Origin: Pseudolysinimonas_A sp947085045
GTDB lineage: Bacteria; Actinomycetota; Actinomycetes; Actinomycetales; Microbacteriaceae
Assembly: GCA_947085045.1 (NCBI GenBank)
Contig: CAMTUU010000007.1
Span: 1 to 64,000, forward strand
DNA: 64,000 bases
Direction: 5' to 3'
Shown here: one piece after another, positions 57,431-64,000 of the stretch
How positions within the stretch are numbered: the first letter of the stretch is position 1
How the letters are laid out: each line of letters opens with the position of its first letter
The notes under the pieces: model-generated
Seen by the model: only the letters and a program-made list of their open reading frames with translations
What the model was told of the DNA's origin: nothing
Database searches by the model: none
Translations under genes and position numbers: made by a program

Positions 57431-59107
57431 GTGTCGGGGGGAGACCGGCCCGCTGCAGGGCCTCGCAAACGCGGAAGGGTCGCGTCGGGGATCCTCTCTG
57501 CGCAGCTGCTGATCTCCGGGCCGATCCTGGTCGTGATCATGGCCGCGGTCGTCGTCGAACCCTCGATCTACGCGTCGCCGCTCATGTTCGGCGTCGTCGC
57601 CTTCTTCTTCGTGCTGACCGCCGTCGCGGCGCTCGTGCCCTGGGATTCGATCGACCGCAACTGGGGCAGAGTCCTGCCGTTCGTCAACCTGGTCGGCATC
57701 CTGCTGCTGCGCGAGTTCGCGCCCGTGACGGGCATCGGGCTCCTCGTCGTCCTGCCGATCATCTGGATCGCCCGTACGTTCGGCCGCGTGCTCACCATCG
57801 CCGGCACCGTGGGCACGATCGTCGGGATGTGGATCATGCGGGCCCTTCGCGGTACCCCTCTGACGACGGCCGACTTCATCACCTTCGTCGTCGTGCCCGT
57901 GCTCGTCGCCTTCGTGGCCGGCGCCGTCTACATGGGTTCCCGTCGCGGGCGTGCCCAGGCGACCCTGCTGCGCCAGCATTCGGCGATGGTCCAGGTGGCG
58001 CTGGAGAAGGCGAGCCGGCAGGAAGGCCTCCTCGTCGAGGTGCTGAACGCGGTCGAGTTCGGGGTGCTCGCGTTCGACCGCACCGGCACCGTCACGTTCG
58101 TCAACCGCAAGCAGCGCCAGTACCTCACCGACTTCGGCACGGCCGCGGATGCGGTCGTCCACCCGGTCGTGTACCAGGCGGACGGCGTGACACGATACAC
58201 CGAGGAGGACCGCCCGCTCACCCGCGCGCTCAGCGGACAGGCGTTCGACAACCTCACCGTCTGGGTCGGTGAACCGGGGGAGCGGCGTGCCGCGCACTCG
58301 GTGAGCTGTCGCATCCTGCACGACCGCGACGGGGAGTACGACGGCGGCGTCATCGTACTCACCGACATCACCAAGGAACTCGAGGCCGTGCGCGCCCGCG
58401 ACGACCTCGTCGGATCGGTCTCGCACGAGCTCCGCTCGCCGCTGACGTCGATCCTCGGCTACCTCGACCTCGCCCGCGACGACGAGAAGATCTCCGACGA
58501 GACCCGGCGGATGCTCGAGGTCGCGTATGCCAACTCCGAGCGGCTGCTCGTGATCGTCACCGATCTGCTGCGCGCCGCGAGCGACGCCGACAAGCGGCTG
58601 GAGATGTCGTTCGCGCCGAGCGACGTCGCCCAGATCGCCCGCGACTCCGTCGAGGCGCACCAGGTCATGGCCGACGAGCGCGAGGTCGAACTGCTCATCG
58701 CGGGCGCCGACAGCGCGATCGCCACGGTCGACCCGATGCGGATGCGCCAGGTGCTCGACAACCTCATCACCAACGCGATCAAGTACAACCTCGAATGGGG
58801 CTCGGTCACGGTCGACGTGGGCATCGAGGAGAGCAGCCTGAGCGTCGCCGTGCGCGACACCGGTCAGGGCATCCCCGAGGCCGACCTGCCTCGCATCTTC
58901 GACCGGTTCTACCGCACGAACGCGGCCCGCACGTCGGCGACCGTCGGCACCGGCCTGGGGCTCAACATCACGCGGGAGATCATCCACCGCCACGGCGGAG
59001 AGCTGACGGTGGTGAGCGAACTGGGCATCGGCACGACCTTCCGCATCACGGTGCCGACGGAGCGCGAGGCGCCGATCTCCCACCTCGCCGGGAGCGTGGC
59101 CGCGTGA
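57431..59107 (+). CDS. Membrane PAS-domain histidine kinase
   Basis: The 558-residue sensor kinase has five or six N-terminal hydrophobic helices (about residues 20-175), a coiled region, and a PAS-like domain (about 195-310; NAVEFGVLAFDRTGTVTFVNRKQ). The phospho-acceptor helix carries SVSHELRSPLTSILGYLDL, and the ATPase domain has NLITNAIKYN, RDTGQGIPEADL and GTGLGLNITREII. There is no extracellular sensor domain of note, so the signal is probably in the membrane or inside the cell. It overlaps the degenerate-GGDEF gene by 4 nt; the response regulator at 60346 is a likely partner. Leaderless start predicted. Confidence 0.9.
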   Translation: MSGGDRPAAGPRKRGRVASGILSAQLLISGPILVVIMAAVVVEPSIYASPLMFGVVAFFFVLTAVAALVPWDSIDRNWGRVLPFVNLVGILLLREFAPVTGIGLLVVLPIIWIARTFGRVLTIAGTVGTIVGMWIMRALRGTPLTTADFITFVVVPVLVAFVAGAVYMGSRRGRAQATLLRQHSAMVQVALEKASRQEGLLVEVLNAVEFGVLAFDRTGTVTFVNRKQRQYLTDFGTAADAVVHPVVYQADGVTRYTEEDRPLTRALSGQAFDNLTVWVGEPGERRAAHSVSCRILHDRDGEYDGGVIVLTDITKELEAVRARDDLVGSVSHELRSPLTSILGYLDLARDDEKISDETRRMLEVAYANSERLLVIVTDLLRAASDADKRLEMSFAPSDVAQIARDSVEAHQVMADEREVELLIAGADSAIATVDPMRMRQVLDNLITNAIKYNLEWGSVTVDVGIEESSLSVAVRDTGQGIPEADLPRIFDRFYRTNAARTSATVGTGLGLNITREIIHRHGGELTVVSELGIGTTFRITVPTEREAPISHLAGSVAA

Positions 59108-60291
59108 GTCTCCTCGACCCCACCACGCTCTTCATCGCGAGCGGACTCGTCATCTGCATCACGGGAGTCTTCTTCATCCTCGAGACCCTGCTCAAGCGCA
59201 ACGACCAGGTCGGGCGGCTGTGGAGCGTCTTCTACATCGGCGCGATCTTCGCGGTGTTCGCGATGCTCGTCGGCGACTCCGGGCCGGAGTCCTGGTGGGC
59301 GTACGCGATCGGTCACGGCTTCTACGTCGGCGCGCTCGGTTTCGTCTGGGTCGGCGCGCGGGTCGCGAACCGGCGGCGCTCATCGCTGATCCCGATCCCG
59401 GTGCTGCTCGGCCTCGCCGTCATCGTCTCCCGGTTGGCCGCCGGCCCGGACGCGGCGGCGACGAGCGGGTCCGCCGAGATGTACGTCGGCGCCGCGATCT
59501 TCCTCGGTCTCGCCGCCGTCGAGAGCGCGCGCGGCGAACTCGGCCGGCTGGCCGGCGGACGCCTGATCTCGATCCTGCTGATCGTCGCGGGCCTCTACGA
59601 CGGCTCGCGCGCCGTGACCCTGCTCGTACTCGGCGCCGACGACCCGAGATTCCAGACGATCTTCGGGGCGAGCAGTTCGTCGCTGTTCGAGATCGCCGCG
59701 GCCGTCATCGGCACCCTCACCCTCTCGGCGATCCAGGGCGACAGGTTCCGCCGTGCGTCGATCGCGCAGGCCGAGTTCGGCGCGCGCGTGGCGATCGACG
59801 GAGTGCTCGTGCGCGAGACCTTCCGCGAACTCGCGGAATCCTGGCTGATGCGCTCCATCCGGGAGCGGATGACGCTCGTGCTGCTGCTGGTCGAGGTCGC
59901 CGATCTCGCGGAGGTCAACGTCGCCTTCGGTCGCGCTGCGGGGGATGCCGCGCTGCGGACCACCGGGCGGCTCACCCTCGTGCACGCGCCGACGGCGGCC
60001 CTCATCGGCCACGTCTCACCGCGCCGCTACGCGGTGCTCATGGAACTGCCCGGCAACGACTCGGTCGAGGCGATCGCCGACCGCATCGCCGACGCCGTGC
60101 TGAGCACGCCGATCGACGAGCAGGACCGGTTCCGAGCCTCGACGTTCTGCGGCATCGCGACGACCCGCACGAGCGGGGCACGCTACGACGACCTCCTGCG
60201 TGCTGCCACCGAAGCCGTCCGCAGCGATCGTGACGCACTCCGCGCGAGCGCCGAGCACGCGCGTACCGGCGGCAGCCTGACCCGACCCTGA
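59104..60291 (+). CDS. Membrane protein with degenerate GGDEF domain
   Basis: The 395-residue protein has seven or so N-terminal hydrophobic helices (to about residue 215), then a domain shaped like diguanylate cyclases: VLLLVEVADLAEVNVAFGRAAGDAALRTTGRL. At the place of the catalytic GGDEF the sequence reads SPRRY (HVSPRRYAVLMEL), so cyclase activity is not expected. It may bind a ligand or act as a partner of the kinase it overlaps by 4 nt (GTGA). Family assignment by fold pattern is moderately sure; the role is inferred. Confidence 0.7.
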   Translation: MSLLDPTTLFIASGLVICITGVFFILETLLKRNDQVGRLWSVFYIGAIFAVFAMLVGDSGPESWWAYAIGHGFYVGALGFVWVGARVANRRRSSLIPIPVLLGLAVIVSRLAAGPDAAATSGSAEMYVGAAIFLGLAAVESARGELGRLAGGRLISILLIVAGLYDGSRAVTLLVLGADDPRFQTIFGASSSSLFEIAAAVIGTLTLSAIQGDRFRRASIAQAEFGARVAIDGVLVRETFRELAESWLMRSIRERMTLVLLLVEVADLAEVNVAFGRAAGDAALRTTGRLTLVHAPTAALIGHVSPRRYAVLMELPGNDSVEAIADRIADAVLSTPIDEQDRFRASTFCGIATTRTSGARYDDLLRAATEAVRSDRDALRASAEHARTGGSLTRP

Positions 60292-60312
60292 CCGGGAAGC
60301 GATGCGAGGGCG

Positions 60313-60340
60313 CGCGGGCTGAGCCGCACGGCCGCCCGCG
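60313..60340. terminator. Hairpin between convergent genes
   Basis: CGCGGGC (60313-60319) pairs with GCCCGCG (60334-60340) around a 14-nt loop, in the 54-nt gap between the degenerate-GGDEF gene and the convergent response regulator. It can act for both strands. No U-tract. Confidence 0.5.
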
Positions 60341-60345
60341 TGGGC

Positions 60346-61194
60346 TCAGGCCGTACCGTCGGGCCCGGTCATCCGATAGCCGACGCCGCGGACCGTCTCG
60401 ATCCAGCGCGGCGTCATCGAGTTCTCGCCGATCTTCTTGCGCAGGTTGCCCATATGCACCTCGATGCCGCGCTTGTCGGCGTCGGAGACGAAGTTGCTCG
60501 TGACGTAGCTCTCGTTGCGCAGCAGGATGGCGAGATCGGCCTTCGTGCGCACCCGGCGCCCCGACTGCAGCAGCGCCGCGAGCAGGTCGAACTCGCTGCG
60601 GGTGAGCGGGATCTCCTGGCCCTCGACGGTCGCGACGCGGGTGCCGAGGTCGGCGACCAGCCCGAGGTGCTCGAGGCGTTCCCCGGAGGCTCCGGTCGGC
60701 GCGGGAGCGGATGCGGCGGGCGGAGCCGCGTGCGCCCCGGCGGATACGGCGGCCGTGTAGGCGGGAGCCTCCGGCGGCCGGGGAGCGCCGGGAGCGGGAG
60801 CGACCGGCGCGGCGGGAGCCGCGGCACGGGGCCGCCGCAGCATCGCCTCGATGCGGGCGCGCAGCTCACGGGGGCGGAACGGCTTGGTGAGGTAATCGTC
60901 GGCGCCCGACTCGAGACCCTGGAGGGTGTCGATCTCCTCGCCGAGGGCGGTCAGCATCACGATGTACGCGTCGGAGAACACCCGGATGCGCTTCGCCGTC
61001 TCGAACCCGTCGATGCCGGGCATGTTGACGTCGAGGGTGACAACGGTCGGCGCGACGGCGCGAACGGCTTCGATGCCGTCGTAGCCGTTGGAACGCGCCG
61101 TCACCTCGAAGCCCGCCTGATTCAGGACGGTCTCGAGCAGGTGACGGATGTCGTCATCATCCTCGATGACGACGGCGCGGCGAGCAGGCTCCAT
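60346..61194 (-). CDS. OmpR/PhoB-type response regulator
   Basis: The 282-residue protein has a receiver domain (acidic VVIEDDDDIRHLL; phospho-acceptor in VVTLDVNMPGIDGFE; MLTAL; YLTKPF). An unusually long Ala/Pro-rich linker follows (about residues 123-178), then a C-terminal winged helix (IPLTRSEFDLLAALLQ; VEVHMGNL-type block reads IEVHMGNLRKKIGE; VRGVGYRM). It probably pairs with the kinase at 57431, facing it across a degenerate-GGDEF gene. The ATG at 61194 is preceded by TACCAT 8 nt upstream. Confidence 0.92.
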   Translation of the reverse strand: MEPARRAVVIEDDDDIRHLLETVLNQAGFEVTARSNGYDGIEAVRAVAPTVVTLDVNMPGIDGFETAKRIRVFSDAYIVMLTALGEEIDTLQGLESGADDYLTKPFRPRELRARIEAMLRRPRAAAPAAPVAPAPGAPRPPEAPAYTAAVSAGAHAAPPAASAPAPTGASGERLEHLGLVADLGTRVATVEGQEIPLTRSEFDLLAALLQSGRRVRTKADLAILLRNESYVTSNFVSDADKRGIEVHMGNLRKKIGENSMTPRWIETVRGVGYRMTGPDGTA

Positions 61195-61244
61195 GATGCT
61201 CAATGGTAGGCCGGTCGGGGCGACCCGGGGGAAACGCCGCGCGG

Positions 61245-61859
61245 TCAGGTCGCGTCGGTGCCGCCGGGCCGGCGCTCGAGGCGACCGGCACCCCACCAGG
61301 CGAGCGGCAGGAGACCCGCCGCGATGAGCGCCTTGATCGCGCCGCCGATCAGGAACGGGAAGAGGCCGCCGGTGAGCGTCTGCGTCAGGTCGAGCCCGAG
61401 CGCGACCGCGAGCCAGGGCAGGCCGACGGCGAAGACCACGAGCGTGCCGGAGGCGAAGGTCGCCAGAGCCTTGAGGACCTGACGTTCCCAGGCGCGTTCG
61501 GAGAGCCAGCCGACGAGGGCGGCCGCGACGATGAAGCCGACGATGTACCCTCCGGTCGGTCCGAGGATCACGTCGACGCCGCTGCCGTAGTCGCTGAACA
61601 CGGGCAGGCCGACGATGCCGAGCACCGCGTAGAGGGCGAGCGAGAGTGCGCCGCGCGCGGCTCCGAGGGTGGCACCGACGAGGAGCACGGCAAGGGTCTG
61701 CCCGGTGATCGGGACCGGGTAGAGCGGCACGGCAACCTGGGCGAGGAGCGCGGTGAGCACCGCACCGGTCGCCACCAGGACGATGTCGAGCGGAACGCTG
61801 CGGCCGAGCACGCGATCGGCGAGCACGAGACGGGGAGCGGCGGGGGCGACGGTGGTCAT
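61245..61859 (-). CDS. bioY: Biotin transporter substrate-binding subunit BioY
   Basis: BioY is the membrane S component that binds biotin for ECF or stand-alone uptake. The 204-residue product has about six transmembrane helices, with AQVAVPLYPVPITGQTLAVL and GPTGGYIVGFIVAA, the family signatures. No bioM/bioN genes are adjacent. ATG is preceded by agagga. The leader is about 55 nt and contains a strong inverted repeat, which may make the gene biotin-controlled. Confidence 0.92.
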   Translation of the reverse strand: MTTVAPAAPRLVLADRVLGRSVPLDIVLVATGAVLTALLAQVAVPLYPVPITGQTLAVLLVGATLGAARGALSLALYAVLGIVGLPVFSDYGSGVDVILGPTGGYIVGFIVAAALVGWLSERAWERQVLKALATFASGTLVVFAVGLPWLAVALGLDLTQTLTGGLFPFLIGGAIKALIAAGLLPLAWWGAGRLERRPGGTDAT

Positions 61860-61880
61860 GCGGTGGGTCCTCTGCTTCGG

Positions 61881-61918
61881 CCGGGCGCCGCGGACGGAAT
61901 GCTGCGGGCGGCGCTCCG
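61881..61918 (-). promoter_or_regulatory. Inverted repeat in the bioY leader
   Basis: ccgggcgccgc (61881-61891) pairs with gcggcgctccgg (61907-61918) except for one bulged base, around a 15-nt loop. It falls at the predicted 5' end of the bioY transcript and just beside the shared -10. It may be an operator or an mRNA hairpin. It does not resemble a known biotin-repressor site to me. Confidence 0.4.
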
Positions 61919-61920
61919 GT

Positions 61921-61927
61921 TAGACTA
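61921..61927. promoter_or_regulatory. Shared symmetric -10 for bioY and ABC-F gene
   Basis: TAGACTA reads TAGACT on the plus strand and TAGTCT on the minus strand. It would give leaders of about 52 nt (ABC-F) and 55 nt (bioY). Both genes have Shine-Dalgarno sequences, unlike the leaderless pair at coaE. Confidence 0.45.
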
Positions 61928-61984
61928 GCGGGCTGGCGCACTCGCGCCGTTGACGCCATCCTCCTCGATCCGAAGGACATCACT

Positions 61985-63583
61985 GTGCTCGCCGTGCACG
62001 ATCTCGAGATCCGCGTCGGCGCGCGCCTGCTCATGGAGGGGGTCTCCTTCCGGGTCGAGAAGGGCGACAAGATCGGCCTCGTCGGGCGCAACGGCGCCGG
62101 CAAGACGACGCTCACCAAGACGCTTGCGGCCGAAAGCCAGCCGAGCGCCGGGACGATCGACCGCACCGGAGAGATCGGCTACCTGCCGCAGGACCCGCGC
62201 ACCGGCGATCCCGAGGACACCGCGCGCACCCGCATCCTGGATGCCCGCGGCCTCGGCCGGATCGTGCTCGACCTGCGCACCGCCACCGACGAGATGGCGA
62301 GCCCCGACGAGAAGGTCAGCGCCGCGGCGATGGAGCGCTACGGCCGACTCGATGATCGCTTTCTCGCGCTCGGCGGTTACGCGGCAGAGGCCGAGGCGGC
62401 GTCGATCGCGTCGAACCTCGCCCTCCCCGACCGCATCCTGGATCAGCAGCTGAAGACGCTCTCCGGAGGGCAGCGCCGGCGCATCGAGCTGGCGCGCATC
62501 CTGTTCTCGGGCGCCGAGACGATGATCCTCGACGAGCCGACCAACCACCTCGACGCCGACTCGGTCGTCTGGCTGCGCGAGTTCCTCAAGCAGTACTCCG
62601 GCGGCGTCATCGTGATCAGCCACGACGTCGACCTCGTCGAGGAGACCGTCAACCGGGTCTTCTACCTCGACGCCAACCGTCAGGTCATCGACGTCTACAA
62701 CATGGGCTGGAAGAACTATCTGCGCCAGCGCGAGGCCGACGAGGAGCGCCGCAAGAAGGAGCGGGTCAACGTCGAGAAGAAGGCGACCCAGCTGCAGCTG
62801 CAGGCGGCGCGGTTCGGCGCGAAAGCGTCGAAGGCCGCTGCCGCCCATCAGATGGTCGCGCGCGCCGAGAAGATGCTGTCGGGCCTCGACGACGTGCGCG
62901 TCGCCGACCGGGTCGCGAAGCTCCGGTTCCCCGAGCCGGTGGCGTGCGGCAAGACCCCGTTGCAGGCGCACGATCTCTCGAAGAGCTACGGGTCGCTCGA
63001 GATCTTCACCGCCGTCGACCTCGCGATCGATCGCGGCTCGAAGGTCGTCATCCTGGGTCTCAACGGCGCCGGCAAGACGACCCTGTTGCGGATGCTCGCG
63101 GGCGTCGACAAGCCCGATACCGGGCAGATCGAACCCGGTCACGGCCTGCGCATCGGCTACTACGCCCAGGAGCACGAGACGATCGACGTCAAGCGCTCGG
63201 TGCTCGAGAACATGCTGTCCGGGGCCCCGAACCTCACGCCGACCGAGGCGCGCCGCGTGCTCGGCTCATTCCTGTTCACCGGGGACGACGCCGACAAACC
63301 CGCCGGAGTGCTCTCCGGTGGCGAGAAGACCCGGCTCGCGCTCGCGATGATCGTGGTGTCGGGCGCCAACGTGCTGCTGCTCGACGAGCCGACGAACAAC
63401 CTCGATCCGGCCAGCCGGGAAGAGATCCTCGGGGCCCTGGCCAGCTACTCGGGGGCCGTCGTGCTCGTCTCGCACGACGAGGGCGCCGTCGAGGCGCTCA
63501 ACCCCGAACGGGTGCTCATCCTGCCCGACGGGGTTGAGGATCACTGGAATCCGGGGTACGCGGATCTGATCGCGCTCGCCTGA
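61985..63583 (+). CDS. ABC-F family ATPase
   Basis: The 532-residue cytosolic protein has two ABC ATPase domains joined by a charged linker (about 235-300, rich in KKER). Walker A loops are GLVGRNGAGKTTLTK and LGLNGAGKTTLLRML; signatures are TLSGGQRRRIELARIL and LSGGEKTRLALAMIV; Walker B reads MILDEPTNHLD and LLLDEPTNNLD. No membrane helices. ABC-F proteins act on ribosomes, as translation factors or antibiotic protectors; this one, with a short linker, is closer to the housekeeping types. GTG start with aaggac upstream. Its 3' end runs into a tandem repeat. Confidence 0.9.
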   Translation: MLAVHDLEIRVGARLLMEGVSFRVEKGDKIGLVGRNGAGKTTLTKTLAAESQPSAGTIDRTGEIGYLPQDPRTGDPEDTARTRILDARGLGRIVLDLRTATDEMASPDEKVSAAAMERYGRLDDRFLALGGYAAEAEAASIASNLALPDRILDQQLKTLSGGQRRRIELARILFSGAETMILDEPTNHLDADSVVWLREFLKQYSGGVIVISHDVDLVEETVNRVFYLDANRQVIDVYNMGWKNYLRQREADEERRKKERVNVEKKATQLQLQAARFGAKASKAAAAHQMVARAEKMLSGLDDVRVADRVAKLRFPEPVACGKTPLQAHDLSKSYGSLEIFTAVDLAIDRGSKVVILGLNGAGKTTLLRMLAGVDKPDTGQIEPGHGLRIGYYAQEHETIDVKRSVLENMLSGAPNLTPTEARRVLGSFLFTGDDADKPAGVLSGGEKTRLALAMIVVSGANVLLLDEPTNNLDPASREEILGALASYSGAVVLVSHDEGAVEALNPERVLILPDGVEDHWNPGYADLIALA

Positions 63584-63654
63584 GCGCGACCGGCATGCAG
63601 AGCGCGCTCGGCTGAGCGCGACCGGCATGCAGAGCGCGCTCGGCTGAGCGCGAC
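63571..63654. repeat. 32-bp tandem repeat of a terminator hairpin
   Basis: A 32-bp unit starting cgcgctcggctgagcgcg is present about 2.6 times (starts at 63571, 63603 and 63635). Copies are identical apart from one base in the first, where cgcc replaces cggc and encodes the ABC-F stop. Each unit can form GAGCGCG/CGCGCTC hairpins. It fills the space between two convergent genes. Confidence 0.85.
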
Positions 63655-64000
63655 TAACGGGCGTCGAGGGTCTGCCGATCCAGCAGCTCGTCCTCGATCT
63701 CGGCGTCCCGCTCCTTGCGCACGACGATGATCTCGCCGGCCGCGATCTTGCGCTCTCGGCGCACGGCCCAGACCAGCCCGACGAAGGCGAGGATTCCGAA
63801 CGCGATCCACTGGAACGCGTACGACAGATGCGGCCCCTCGTCTTCTACCGGCCGGACGGCCGGAAGGGGGGTCTCGGCGGCGATCGGATCCTCGGAGACC
63901 AGCAGACCGTACATCCCGGTGTAGGTCGGCTCGTCGAGAAGTTCCGCGACGTCGGGCAGCCGCACCGTCGCCAACTGGCCCTCCGGTGCGCCACGTCCGG
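63654..64000 (-). CDS. SURF1 family cytochrome oxidase assembly protein (partial, 5' end outside window)
   Basis: The minus-strand frame stays open to the window end. It encodes the C-terminal part of a SURF1 protein: VRLPDVAELLDEPTYTGMYGLLVSEDP, then ETPLPAVRP and GPHLSYAFQWIAFGILAFVGLVWAVRRER, the last transmembrane helix of the family. SURF1 helps insert heme a in cytochrome c oxidase, matching ctaA and ctaB in this window. The N-terminal membrane helix and the start lie beyond 64000. The stop abuts the tandem repeat. Confidence 0.85.
   Translation of the reverse strand, partial: GRGAPEGQLATVRLPDVAELLDEPTYTGMYGLLVSEDPIAAETPLPAVRPVEDEGPHLSYAFQWIAFGILAFVGLVWAVRRERKIAAGEIIVVRKERDAEIEDELLDRQTLDAR

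Noticed and set aside
59800..60240. Active diguanylate cyclase
   Set aside because: The GGDEF position reads SPRRY, and the metal-binding aspartates are not in place.
63571..63654. 32-bp direct repeat considered as a CRISPR fragment
   Set aside because: Units are directly adjacent with no spacers, each forms a terminator-like hairpin, and there are no cas genes.

Overview
The window is a gene-dense, very GC-rich stretch of actinobacterial core chromosome. The gene content and small family markers point to Microbacteriaceae (Micrococcales): an HGxxPAAW small membrane protein inside the trp operon, RbpA, WhiA, OpcA, PdtaR, and many leaderless genes with TAnnnT -10 boxes. The genus cannot be fixed from the sequence alone. 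I count 59 protein genes (one frameshifted, one cut by the window edge) and one tRNA. I see no mobile element, prophage, CRISPR array, rRNA or origin. No stretch over 300 bases lacks a gene. The longest gaps are 1-149, 24845-25050 and 53207-53352, and each is described below.

Layout. 150-2473: late and first histidine genes hisE, hisG, hisF, hisI. 2518-7578: trpE, two small membrane proteins, trpC, trpB, trpA. 7589-16539: lgt, glutamate synthase gltB/gltD, pyruvate kinase and a DUF1653 gene. 16536-18595: two small minus-strand genes, tRNA-Leu(CAA), the ANTAR response regulator pdtaR and a hotdog thioesterase. 18641-24844: polA, HPr, a DUF885 hydrolase, DUF4166 and a frameshifted nucleotide-sugar epimerase-like gene. 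25051-26813: a sortase-anchored DUF3494 (ice-binding-like) surface protein and a convergent nucleoside deaminase. 26952-38608: rpsA, DUF4126, coaE, uvrB, uvrA, uvrC, rapZ, whiA. 38669-43074: sodA, then gap-pgk-tpiA, secG and rbpA.

43081-51145 is a minus-strand pentose-phosphate operon (tkt-tal-pgi-zwf-opcA-pgl), divergent from ctaB-ctaA. 53353-57350 is a compact Suf Fe-S operon (sufB, sufD, Rieske protein, sufC, sufT) without sufR, sufS or sufU. 57431-61194 holds a PAS histidine kinase, a membrane protein with a degenerate GGDEF domain and a convergent response regulator. 61245-64000 holds bioY, an ABC-F ATPase and the 3' part of a SURF1 gene. The overall order matches the Mycobacterium tuberculosis block from about Rv1605 to Rv1635 and Rv1420 to Rv1466, so the accessory spots (24 to 26.8 kb and 57 to 61 kb) stand out.

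Regulatory architecture. At least eleven genes have a TAnnnT hexamer ending exactly 6 nt before the start codon, which predicts leaderless mRNAs. Two divergent gene pairs share one symmetric TAnnnTA box read in both directions. Three genes appear to use the upstream gene's TAG stop as the first three bases of their own -10. Three copies of a short imperfect repeat lie on or just after stop codons. I found no clearly new multi-gene system. The best leads are the promoter architecture, the surface protein with its evenly spaced upstream motifs, the kinase/degenerate-GGDEF/regulator trio, and several start-codon and frameshift anomalies.
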